64,000 nt of DNA from Lingula anatina (taxonomy: Eukaryota > Brachiopoda > Lingulata > Lingulida > Lingulidae): positions 18,399 through 82,398 of the forward strand of contig NW_019775783.1 of NCBI RefSeq assembly GCF_001039355.2. Direction: 5' to 3'. The first letter of the stretch is position 1; each line of letters begins with the position of its first letter. The position numbers and the translations under genes were made by a program. The notes below the pieces were generated by a model, which saw only the letters and a program-made list of their open reading frames with translations, did not search any database and was not told where the DNA came from. Positions 55,682 to 63,336 of this stretch are shown here, one piece after another.

Positions 55682-58600
55682 ATAACATTTTAATCTGGTC
55701 CATATGTTTTATTTTATTTTATTTTTGAGAAATAAGATACATTTGTAAATACGTAATTTGCAGCGCAATACAACCATGGCAAAAGAAGCACACGTGTTTT
55801 TTTGTCTTCCACATGACGAAATTATGATCCTGGACAGGATGTCGCTTTTGAAATACTATTTCGACTTTGAACCAGCATAAGTGACATAGCCAGAGAAGAA
55901 AGAAAGAGCTTCAACCTAAGAAGTGACAACATATGTAGCGTCATTGACTGCCGTGAGTGTGTGTGTGTTTGCGTGTGAATGTGTGTGTTTGCGTGTGTGT
56001 ATGCTATGGAATTTTATTCTAGTCCATATTTTTTAAAAGTGATTTGTAAAAGCATTTCCTACAGTGCACTGCAGCCTTTGAAAAGAAGTACATTGTCGTT
56101 TTTTATCTTCTAGCTAAAGACAGGGAACTCCAGACCAGCACGTTCAGATCAATATCCTATGTCGACTTCCCGAAACCATTTGTTCCTGAAATTACTGATG
56201 ACGAGCAATGCTCTTTGAAATCTAATAGTAAAAAGATGGAATATATGAAAGATTACGATGTCTTCCTGTTACTTGACGTCCTTGATAAAGACTTCGTTGA
56301 AAAGCAGGTGAAACAAGAATTAGAAAAAAATGAACTTCGTTGCCTTCTACGAACAGAGTCAGATAAAGGTAGAAAGCTTGGAGAAGTGTGCATCAGGCAC
56401 ATAATCGTTTACTCAGGTCAGGTTCACTTAACCAAAAACCGGATACATTTTTTAATGGATGCCTTGGACACTAAGCGACAGTTTCTTTTTCTTTTGGTCG
56501 ATGTAGAATCCCTGCGAGCTCCTCTTGTTGTCATTGAATTCAACTACGTCACAACAACAAGTCCTTTGTGGAAGAGTGATTTGGTGGATTTTGCTAAATT
56601 AGGTAACCAAATAAGTAATTAATTTACTGAGGTATATATTCTTGGAATCTAGGAGGGGATTAATGTCGGCATGCTCAACTAAAACTAGATATGCCTTAAT
56701 CAGGCCTACCCAACTACCAGACTTGGCACCGAATGATCACAATTCACCAGTAGATCGGACCACACTACCCGTTTTGCCATCTGACTGTCAAGGTGTTCAT
56801 CAGTACGCATTTCACAGTATCATACCCCGAACAAATTTTGAGTGTTGATGCAATACTTTCCAACCCCGCTGAGAATAATCTCTATCACGTCGCTTAATAG
56901 GCAAGAGCGGTGTCGCGTCTGGTACATCGAAGCGCGAACACACCCACACCTTGAAAGTGTGGTAGTGTGGTCAAATCTACCGAAGAATTCTTGATCATTC
57001 GGTGCCGAATCTGGTAAATGATAGCATAATCAACAAAACTGTTGAAAGTTCCATATAATTTATTACAAAATACAATTAAACGAAATCCTTTTCTTTTAAC
57101 CACAACATTAAATGCTCCCAGGTTGTAAATGTTCGGGAGAGTGTCCGATAGCGGCCCTAAGATAAACTGTTGATGCCATGAAATCAGCAAAGCATTTATC
57201 TGTATTTGATTCCGGTTGGAAATGCACCTTTCAGGAAACAAAAGATCGAAAATCAATGGGGAATATGAGATCCTTCGGAGTGCACTGACGTTCGTTCAAC
57301 TACAAATAGAATATAGGTAATGTATACAATCGCAGCAAATCTTTATATGTAACGTGTACGATTGGTAGCATGGTAAAAACAATATATGGGTGAATAATGC
57401 GTTCATATAGCTAATCAGTTCCTCCCTTGTAATACTATAGCATTTAGTACTAACGCATGGGAAAGATTACCCATACGCAGACAAACGCATTAGTCTCGTT
57501 TGACTTACGACGCCTACATGTACGTCTCGAGTACGCTGGCAAACTTTGGGGTATTTTCGCATATGTGGTTTGTTTCAAAAACAAATTCCATACGCTTTAT
57601 AAACGTCCATTTTCATACACTGGCAAATGGCGCTTTCTTACGCTGCAAATCAGTGGCGGATTTAGATGGTGGACATGTGAGTCCTGACAGCCCCCTTCGC
57701 TTTCTCAGGCCTACCCAACTACCAGACTCGGCACCTACGGATCCAGAATAAACCGGTATATCATACCACACTACCCGTTTTCAAGGTGTGTGTCAGATCG
57801 CATTTCAGAGTATCATACCCCATCACAAATTTTGTAAGCCTGCCTGTTATCCGGGTATCGCGCCTCGTTTTCGTCAAGTAGGAGTCGTATGAATACAACA
57901 ACATGGCGACAGACGACTCCCTCATTCAGGGGGTGGAAACGCGGTACTTATATGATTAAGAAGAGCCTAACCGTCAGTACCGGTTACTGTTTTGTGACCT
58001 TGAGGAGCAATTAGGTTTGGTCGTTGCGGCACGCATGAACAGTAGTTGAACTACCACACCTGGGTCTTTTGTTTATGACAACTGTTCACTCGTCATCGAG
58101 GCGCTTGTTCAAGACTACAGGATGATAAATCTACTAGTACTACCAGTGGCTTCATTAGTAACGTTCTCTTAATACTTAGTTTTCTGTCTGTGCGTAGGCC
58201 TACATACCCTGAAAAAGGCCAGCCTCGCTGACGAGTACAATGGACGTTTCTCACCCCCCCTCTATGATTACCCCTGCCCTCAATCTCGTCCATCCCGGTA
58301 GTCATGAAAATACTTAACCCCCGACAGAATATGCTCCCGCTATCAAAATTAGGTCTACTTTTCTAAATTAATATATAAGTTTCAAGTTCTTATTTACAAA
58401 ACATCATTGGCTATGTCCGAACCTAAATTTTATGTTAAAAATTGCGGTATTGTCAGATTTTAGCAGAAACAGGGAAAATTGCAGCAGCACATGAATCTAG
58501 ATGAGATGCACTACTTTCCAACCCCGCTTAGGATCATTGCTATCACATCCCACACCAGGCAAAATCGGTGTGGTGGCTGACACTCTGTAATGCGATCTGA

Positions 58601-61600
58601 CACACACCTTGAAAACGGGTAGTGTGGTCTGATAAACCGGTTTATTCTGGATCAGTAGGTGCCGAGTCTGGTAGTTGGGTAGGCCTGTTTCTGAAAAAAT
58701 GTATCACACCAGTATTCCCTCTTGAAATTAGAACTTTGACTAGCTAATTTTACTCACCAGCGTTTGCGCTGGCAGTACACATGGTTTTAGTCCAGATCCG
58801 TCTCGTATCCGCCGGTGTAAACGGAATGCAGGTCCGCCCTGACCACCATGCCTTAGGAATAGTAGCTAATTTGCCTTGTATTCCTGACATAAATATGGAT
58901 AGGATTTCTATTTCTGGCGAACCTGCATTCCGTTTAGTCAGCAAAATGGACGTCCGCCCGATTTTTATATCAGATCCTTTATGTCACTACTAAGTAAAGA
59001 CCAATGAAATCATTAGTATGCAATAGTGAGCGCATATAATTATTCCGTAATATCGCCGATTTGCCGGTTCGTTTCTCTGGATTAGTGGTTAGACAGTGCA
59101 ACAACGTAGATCCAGATCAGTGTCTTCAAGTAATCGGATTGGAGCTACAATTAAATCTTGAATAGGAAGTCATATACTGACAATCTAAGTGTGACCTTGA
59201 AATTGAGCTTTGGTCTACTTTTCACCATGAACTTTGCAACTTTTATGCCCCTTATATCTCCAGAACTGGCAGAGATATCCCATAGTAACTATTGAACATG
59301 AACAGGAAGTCAAATACTGGCAGTATAACTGTGAACATGAAATTGACCTATCTTTTTTGCCGTGAACCGCACTTCACAAATTTAGATTTGGCCTTTTACT
59401 TTTTCTCAGGATTTTGTTATAAATTGTAATTTTCAACAAAAGTATTGAGAACTGTTTACTGAATTTTGTAGAGCTTGTCAAGCAAAACACTAGAGTTGGT
59501 GTCCCTTTTTTGTTTTCATTACGAATGCTCTTACTTCAGCTGGTGGTACAATACTGGGAGGCGATATCACCTCTCTGATCCCCTAGTTAACGATAGTTCT
59601 AAATTGTACGAAAGGGCACTGTTTGCTCTCCAAACACCAAATTATGTTTCGAGGCCTTTGAGCTCTGAGCAGGCCCCGAACCCTACACCAAGTGGTCGAT
59701 GTAACGTGACAGAGAGTACCCCATGAGAGAGATTCCGCTCCTTATTTATTTGTACAGGTGAACCTCGCCCTGAATTTCGACCCAATTAGGTCAGACTAAC
59801 CCTGACCATTGTAACTACATGTATATGGAGGGCGTACTTTCTGTCTCACGGACCTTCAGTTTCGTTACACCCCCCCCCCCCCCCTTCACAAAATTCTGGA
59901 CCCGCCCCTGCAAACTGGCGTGTACTCATTTCATATGCGATACTCATACGTACCTCTGAGCAGAACTTTTACAATTTGTGTTCCGTTTTTTTAATAACTG
60001 AGCGAAGCGAGTAAACATATCCTGTCCGAAATAATCGCAGTGGTCATTGTAATACGATGTCGTCCGTATTTCAATATCTGCGAAAATTATTTTTGGTGAA
60101 TTTTTTTTCAGATCACCATTGACATTGGCCGACAGTTCATCATGTTTGAAGAAAATCTCTCTTGTATGCAGAATAAATGATGGAAAGAGAGTAAAAGAAA
60201 TTCGTAACCAACTTGAAGAGAGGGGCGTTGAGTGCAGCTACATCCATATTCTTGATGGAACCAAAGTAGATACCTTAACATACGACATCGGGCAGTTATA
60301 TTGTGTTGCGTTATTTCTGCCCGATAGCAGTGACCAATTTAACCAACTGGTTAAAAGAGGGCATCACTGCATCTCTGTTGTGCTGGATAATGAATTGCCA
60401 CGCTCCTCTATGCACAAAATCAGTCACCGGAAAGAAAGCTTTCTCGTTCCGGATAAGGATTTCATCCCGTCATTAATCCTAGCAATTGCAGGTAAAACTT
60501 ATATTGCATTTGGCATGCAGTTTTTCTACAATGCTCGTATACCAACCGTAAACCTTTTTGTGCAGCATCTCTGCGGAGACAGACGGTGGCCATGCGAAAT
60601 CGTACGAAATAAAACGGATCCATGGTCTCTATAGCCTGTACTAAAACTTTTGACAACTTTTTGATATCGCAAGCATTATAATCATTTGTATAAATAGTCA
60701 TCATACTTGCTTTGTATGTTGTCTGGTTGTTGTCTAACATTACCGTGTAACACCAACCTTAGAGCCAAGTACGATGCCAGATGGTTACTAGTATCTTTCG
60801 AGCACGCGTCGACAGCTATATAACTTTTACATGTATAATGCGGACTTGAAATTTAAAAAGGAGGAATTTTTCATTATTTCCTACTTCCCCGACTTATGAA
60901 TGAAAACGAGTGTAAAAATCTTGTTTTAATAACTTAATTTTCTATTCAGTGTAATTATGGTAGCACTTAGCAAACAAAAATACGTGTCTGATCCTTAGTC
61001 ATACAACAGCCATTACCAATTATTTCAATCTCCATATTTTCAAAATTATCTATCTATGAAAGATTTATACGCTTCACAAAGGACGCACATATCAGTGTCC
61101 TGTCAAACATCGTTAAGTGGCGCGTCTGGCCTCGTTTTGCCGCTACTAGGGCTCAGACCCTTGGTTGCGCAAGGGATCTGTTTATCAAATGATGTGTCGT
61201 AGGTGCTCTGCGTGAACAGCTATTTTCATATTTAAAAATGAAATTAGCGAAAAGGATGCAGTTGATTTCCAGATCATCCCTGTATTTGTTCTGGTTAAGG
61301 TTTCTATCGAAGACTACCAATGAGGTTTCGGAACCAACGGGAATTTCGCCCCAAATACAAATGCTCCCACCGACCCAGGTCACTCTAGGAGCAACACGCG
61401 TAGTCCTAGGCCTCTTTGGTAGGTTGAATTTGACCACCTTAACGCGACAAATAAGATCTGACCTCACAAGTGAAAACCATGTTTCACGTGCTGTACCAAG
61501 AAACGCAAATGGTACCGGACTCATTGCGGAAACAGCCAGCGATGTTGCGCTATTTACAGAGGGTCCCTCAGAGGTCGCCTGGTAGAGTGACCTGCTTTAG

Positions 61601-63336
61601 CCAGTCTGAAGATTACAATGGGCCTTGTAAAACGCTTTTTCGTGACATTATTTATGCTTCTTATTATTCTGAAGGGAACTGGTTGTCTTTGTTTATTTGT
61701 AGCAAATAATCCGTAAAAAATCATATGTATCTTGCATCCTGTCATCCTGTCTGGATGTCTTGGGCGTGGCCTATGTGTAGGTACTACATTCTGGGCATAC
61801 CTCTATAAGACTGTGTGCAGCGATCCTTTCTCAATGTTTTGCTCCAACCTGGCGCATATCTTCAATGTTGTAACACAGTTTTGTTCAGTTTATGCAACGT
61901 AACACCTACTTGTATGAGAAATTTTAAAATAATCTGTGCAGCCTTTGCCGAAATATTGACATTTTAGTGAACAGTTCTTTGCCGTATTCATACTCAGACC
62001 AGCCCAAAGAGCACTGCAAAGAAATCGCCACATATTAAGCAGTGCAGTAGTGCTTCAGGCTAGGTAGTTAGATATTTGTTACTGATACACCTGACTACAC
62101 ATTTATCTATTCTCGTGATTCACATTAGATACACGTTTTAGAAATAAATAACACGTTTATCTAGACAGACCTTTAAAATATTCCATGTTTTATGTCAAGT
62201 CTGTATTTAGGTTGTACAGCGGTATTGCGAAGTCGTGTTTTCTCTATGGCAATCGTGTAGTCTTTCGTTCCTTTCAAATTTGTCTTCCTGAGGTAAAAAT
62301 GGCTGATGACAGGTATGACCAAGATGATACGATTTACTAAGATGGCCTTACAATGGAAGTAAAAAAGACTTAATGTATTTTCCGTTAATAGAAGATAAGA
62401 CAAAAGTTCACGTAATCTGTCAATACATTAAGTTATAAGGGAATATATCCGTGAGTATTATATCCTTAAAGGGATAACAAATGTTCATTTTGGCAAAAAA
62501 TAAATTTTCCTGGGATAAGTGACAACTTTTCCCTACTTACCAATTGTAAATGATTCCATTCCCACAATCAAAATTAGTCCCTGTTATTTCTAAAAAAGTT
62601 TGGTTTTTTGTAATAACCTCTTAAAAGATTATTTAAGCTCTTAAGAGATTATTGCAGAGTGCAGCCATCTATGGAGGTCACTTGATGTGATGGCAAGCAC
62701 AAAAAGTCCCAAATAACTGTGTTAACCGGCCGTTTTGGGGTTAAAATAGAATTCATTGTATTTCTATGAGTTACGAGTTTTACAATGTATTTATTGTGAA
62801 ATATGGATATCTTACGAACGGTTGCTATCCCTTTAATTTCTAAACCCTGTGTTCTTTTAGAAATATCTACAGTTTAAATTTAGAAAGTGCGTATCATATG
62901 TAACATTTTGTCTTCAGTATGTTATACCATTTCACCGAACATGGCTTATTATTGTTATTATTATCATGTACATAAACGCGGTGCTTTTCTCTAGGATACA
63001 TGCCACCAAATGTATACTTGACGCACTTGAGCGCATACTGCAGTAAACTTAATGTATGGGGCAAGCCTGATAGTGACAGGTAAGACAACTTTATTTTTCC
63101 TGCGCCTTTAAAAAGCATTATGTTGCTCCTTTCTGTCAAAGTCAGAATACACATTTTATTTCATACTGATCAAGATATATAACTTAAGCGAGTATAGCAA
63201 TTGCTAATTTGTTATCGTGATTATTTCAAAGGACTACTGATCTCAGATTAAAAACTAGATGTTGTACTGTTTTTTTTACATGTAGTATTGCTAACTTTTG
63301 ATTTTCAACAGGGGATTGGGCTATCAAAGGATGTGA
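43179..63336 (+). CDS. Membrane-anchored FN3-like / TRADD-N-like / TIR-like multidomain protein (unnamed)
   Basis: I do not recognise this gene by name. Exons at 43179-43737, 47811-48101, 50929-51300, 51595-51897, 52114-52518, 52731-52835 and 56114-56602 all join in phase 1. They are followed by 60112-60491, 62995-63079 and 63312-63336 (stop). The product is about 1000 residues: N-terminal anchor, two FN3/cytokine-receptor-like domains, TRADD-N-like domain, FN3-like domain, second TRADD-N-like domain, a helical piece, then two TIR-like domains. TIR and TRADD-N domains are signalling modules of animal innate immunity and cell death, so an immune receptor or adaptor role is inferred. The phase at 56602 (1) does not match the exon at 60112 (needs 2), so one exon is missing from my model or the gene has alternative ends. 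Optional mini-exons may lie between 53381 and 55568. Confidence 0.6.
44611..44740. mobile_element. Truncated copy of the 'AATAACTCTT' MITE
   Basis: TTAAAGCAATAATAACTCTT and the following 110 bases align with the left part of the 3558-3904 element. The right half is absent. Confidence 0.65.
45631..45804. mobile_element. MITE with TCAGGGACGGATCC / AAATCCGCCCCTGA termini
   Basis: Terminal inverted repeats of about 15 bases. Inside them, TTCTGACAGTCTTCCAAATT and GACCGTCTTCCAACAG are shared with the fragment at 37203-37310. Confidence 0.75.
47811..48101 (+). CDS. Gene 2 exon 2: second FN3-like domain
   Basis: Acceptor TTTCACAG, donor AACAG|GTAGAA, phase 1-1, so a self-contained module. KIQKPEVEVLKDH, then a WTIP strand, FIRVTRIIYESNG and ISPGDVVSYIVGLY are spaced like strands A, B, C and E-F of an FN3 domain. 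The pairing with exon 1 resembles a class II cytokine-receptor D1-D2 pair. The domain call is by eye. Confidence 0.75.
48164..48224. repeat. (AT)n microsatellite
   Basis: An uninterrupted AT run of about 30 units, just before the left end of the Harbinger-type element. Confidence 0.95.
48502..49516 (+). pseudogene. HARBI1-like transposase fragment, split by an insertion
   Basis: The frame starts ATG GCT CTT ATT at 48502 and resumes after the insertion at 49309. It continues through YREEVDELEKAVARPRIFQD, NPLDFYPDHEIYQRFRFDRA and GILFITDLL, the pattern of the N-terminus of Harbinger-family (HARBI1-like) nucleases. It becomes unreadable soon after DLL and stops at 49513-49515, far short of the roughly 350-400 residues usual for the family. 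The catalytic DDE region is not found. Confidence 0.65.
48514..49303. mobile_element. Element with CCCAGCGGGCA termini and CAACGTTGA repeats, TTATT target duplication
   Basis: The ends CCCAGCGGGCAAAA and ATGCCTGCTGGG are inverted. TTATT occurs on both flanks (48509-48513 and 49304-49308). Subterminal zones carry many copies of CAACGTTGA/TCAACGTTG. A second AT microsatellite (48766-48821) lies inside. There is no open frame, so it is non-autonomous. Confidence 0.8.
50929..51300 (+). CDS. Gene 2 exon 3: first TRADD-N-like domain
   Basis: Acceptor TTTAATAG, donor TATCAG|GTAATC, phase 1-1. After a polar stretch with several Asn-X-Ser/Thr sites the exon encodes DCQIVMEVICQSYEAFTELR, EMCSDGRVSEILTNIV and SINVPDLKLHAYM. 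This aligns by eye with exon 5 (DIILTVVCAS..., LCCRGIVANELCSAL, INLPVGV) and with the later half of the TRADD N-terminal domain. The TRADD-N assignment is inference; the internal duplication is seen directly. Confidence 0.7.
51595..51897 (+). CDS. Gene 2 exon 4: third FN3-like beta domain
   Basis: Acceptor CTGTTTAG, donor TCACAG|GTGACG, phase 1-1. Strand-like segments GTVVEWNFATQ, HLHCKVQRC, KWIDIVFYEPDEM and CCSYRIGVSFDGKMWDFSNF suggest a beta-sandwich. There are seven Cys in about 100 residues. A decayed copy of its 3' half lies at 53015-53132. Confidence 0.7.
51962..51990. repeat. (GA)n microsatellite
   Basis: A short GA run in the intron between exons 4 and 5. The equivalent place in the duplicated copy at about 53205-53265 is also GA/AAAG-rich. 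Confidence 0.9.
52114..52518 (+). CDS. Gene 2 exon 5: second TRADD-N-like domain (parent of the mini-exon array)
   Basis: Acceptor TCTTCCAG, donor CACCAG|GTAAGA, phase 1-1, 135 residues. The first 35 codons (EEVEVQVSMSGSEANVDYLK onward) form a linker that was later copied many times downstream. The remainder has the VEDVRIENSDIILTVVCASE, LCCRGIVANELCSALE and NLPVGVTF pattern, which resembles the TRADD N-terminal domain. It contains the phrase GCAGAGGTGACA; in the downstream copies the matching AGAG|GTGACG would serve as donor. Confidence 0.75.
52731..52835 (+). CDS. Gene 2 exon 6: short helical exon
   Basis: Acceptor CTTTTGCAG, donor AAAGAG|GTAAGG, phase 1-1, 35 residues. FIRHVIIKAIHALRLHEALD looks like an amphipathic helix, followed by a Lys-rich tail. 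No family is recognised. Confidence 0.65.
53015..53132 (+). pseudogene. Decayed copy of gene 2 exon 4 (3' half)
   Basis: GATGACAGTGCCACGCAAAG, AAGATTGGAGCTTCCTTC and GGCAATTCAACAGGTGACGC align with 51795-51903 (GATGACAGTGACACC..., AGGATTGGAGTTTCATTT, AGCAATTTCACAGGTGACG), including the donor. Stops and indels are present and no acceptor precedes it. It is followed, as in the parent, by purine-rich DNA and an exon-5-like unit, so a whole exon 4-exon 5 block was duplicated. Confidence 0.75.
53381..53491 (+). CDS. Candidate optional mini-exon 1
   Basis: Acceptor TGTCTTTCAG, donor AGTG|GTGATA, phase 1-1, 111 bases. It encodes DEDMVETSMSRVKSDVDYPK and a charged continuation. Without the donor it would hit a stop (TAG) within 15 bases. 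Use in mRNA is unproven. Confidence 0.4.
53688..53792 (+). CDS. Candidate optional mini-exon 2
   Basis: Acceptor GTCTTTCAG, donor AAGAG|GTGACG, phase 1-1, 105 bases. It encodes DEKMKVEATISTSKPRGSVP and KPELGYTSEKSRLKR, a basic, Ser/Pro-containing linker. Nearly identical to the units at 54888 and 55464. Confidence 0.45.
54888..54992 (+). CDS. Candidate optional mini-exon 3
   Basis: Same structure as 53688-53792, 105 bases, phase 1-1, with a Gly for Arg change near the end and Ala for Glu in KPALGY. Acceptor and donor intact. Confidence 0.45.
55160..55273 (+). CDS. Candidate optional mini-exon 4
   Basis: Acceptor GTCCTCCAG, donor TTAGAG|GTGATA, phase 1-1, 114 bases. It encodes DFDDMVLGRGSRVKSDVHFL and a charged continuation ending LYIR. 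The sister unit at 54587 has a TAA at the matching Glu codon. Confidence 0.4.
55464..55568 (+). CDS. Candidate optional mini-exon 5
   Basis: Acceptor GTCTTCTAG, donor AAGAG|GTGACG, phase 1-1, 105 bases. It encodes DENMKVEATKSTSKPRGSVP and KPALGYKSEKSRLKR. The most basic of the set. Confidence 0.45.
56114..56602 (+). CDS. Gene 2 TIR-like domain exon
   Basis: Acceptor ATCTTCTAG, donor AAATTAG|GTAACC, phase 1-1, 162 codons. The first 16 residues are the array unit again (AKDRELQTSTFRSISYVDFP). From about residue 40, YDVFLLLDVLDKDFVEKQVK (TIR box 1 and helix A), ELEKNELRCLL, HIIVYSGQVHLTKNRIHFLM and QFLFLLVDVESLRAPLVVIE follow the TIR order. The box 2 RDxxPG loop is not typical, so an NADase function is doubtful; a scaffold role is more likely. 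Confidence 0.75.
56702..57016. mobile_element. Short transposon, 'CCCAACTACCAGACT' family, copy 1
   Basis: The left end AGGCCTACCCAACTACCAGA and CTTGGCACCGAATGATCA pair with TGATCATTCGGTGCCGAATC at the right end. Interior phrases (CACACTACCCGTTTT, ACACCTTGAAAG) also pair. 315 bp, non-coding. Confidence 0.75.
57706..58687. mobile_element. Transposon, 'CCCAACTACCAGACT' family, copy 2 (about 980 bp)
   Basis: CAGGCCTACCCAACTACCAG at the left end and CTGGTAGTTGGGTAGGCCTG at the right end are exact inverted copies. The inverted zones extend over about 130 bases (CACACTACCCGTTTTCAAGG against CCTTGAAAACGGGTAGTGTG). The roughly 700-bp interior has no transposase that I can read. Confidence 0.8.
60112..60491 (+). 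CDS. Gene 2 exon: degenerate second TIR-like domain
   Basis: Acceptor TTTTTTTTCAG, donor TTGCAG|GTAAAA. Entry is phase 2 and exit phase 1. The frame runs SLVCRINDGKRVKEIRNQLE, ERGVECSYIHILDGTK, LYCVALFLPDSSDQFNQLVK and HHCISVVLDNE, then LVPDKDFIPSLILAIAG. The strand-helix order looks like a flavodoxin-like/TIR fold without the BB loop. Reading through the donor also stays open to 60634, but splicing to 62995 fits phase better. Confidence 0.65.
61240..61430 (-). pseudogene. Tc1/mariner-type transposase remnant
   Basis: The - strand frame contains WVGGSICIWGEIPVGSETSL and VVFDRNLNQNKYRDDLE, matching the order 'GGS..VWG.I.....T.LVV.DGNLN...YRD.IL' at the second catalytic-Asp region of Tc1 transposases. 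The upstream PKRPRTTRVAPRV is compatible. The frame degrades on both sides and no terminal repeats were found. Confidence 0.5.
62467..62836. mobile_element. 'AATAACTCTT' MITE, copy 4 (diverged)
   Basis: TTAAAGGGATAACAAATGTT at the left and GTTGCTATCCCTTTAA at the right. The interior AAATTTTCCTGGGATAAGTG and CTCTTAAAAGATTATT aligns with the 14790 copy. It carries a small local duplication (CTCTTAARAGATTATT twice). Confidence 0.7.
62995..63079 (+). CDS. Gene 2 penultimate exon
   Basis: Acceptor TTTCTCTAG, donor GACAG|GTAAGA, entry phase 1 and exit phase 2. With the preceding G it encodes GYMPPNVYLTHLSAYCSKLN then VWGKPDSD. The phase matches the 60491 donor. The fit rests on splice sites and open frame only; there is no homology evidence. 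Confidence 0.45.
63312..63336 (+). CDS. Gene 2 terminal exon
   Basis: Acceptor TTCAACAG. Completing the split Arg codon, it encodes RGLGYQRM and a TGA at 63334-63336. Very short, so support is modest. An AATAAA occurs at about 63705. Confidence 0.35.

Larger units (their letters stand above)
53381..55980 (+). repeat. Tandem array of about nine exon-5-derived units with (GT)n tails
   Basis: Each unit has three parts: a conserved lead-in (AAGATACATTTGTAAAA, TTTGCAGCGCAACAC, GGGAAAGA-GTACACGTGC, TTTTGTCTTTCAG); about 110-140 bases homologous to the 5' part of exon 5; and a (GT)n tract. Unit starts: 53381, 53688, 53984, 54324, 54587, 54888, 55160, 55464 and about 55813. Units at 53381, 53688, 54888, 55160 and 55464 keep an acceptor, an open phase-1 frame and a GT donor. 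Those at 53984 and 55813 lost the acceptor (CAC for CAG). Those at 54324 and 54587 have in-frame stops. The first TIR exon (56114) begins with the same unit. Confidence 0.85.
56603..60111 (+). other. Gene 2 intron (3.5 kb), possibly hiding one exon
   Basis: It contains two related transposons (56702-57016 and 57706-58687), a terminus-like pair at about 58765-58945 and a C homopolymer near 59870. Splicing 56602 directly to 60112 gives a stop after three codons, so an exon of phase 1-2 or an alternative terminal exon is expected here. Two acceptor-preceded short frames (59540-59586 and 59757-59788) both end in stops and are candidates for alternative ends only. Confidence 0.6.
60492..62994 (+). 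other. Gene 2 intron near the 3' end
   Basis: 2.5 kb. It contains a Tc1/mariner remnant on the - strand (about 61240-61430) and an 'AATAACTCTT' MITE (62467-62836). The rest shows nothing I can name. Confidence 0.5.

Noticed and set aside
53446-55693. Several - and + strand frames with Thr-His or Cys-Val repeats
   Set aside because: They arise from the GT microsatellites and from antisense translation of the mini-exon units.
60492-60634. Read-through end of the second TIR-like exon, or a 74-base intron to an acceptor at 60565
   Set aside because: Both are open but less convincing than splicing from the GTAAAA donor to the phase-matched exon at 62995; not excluded.
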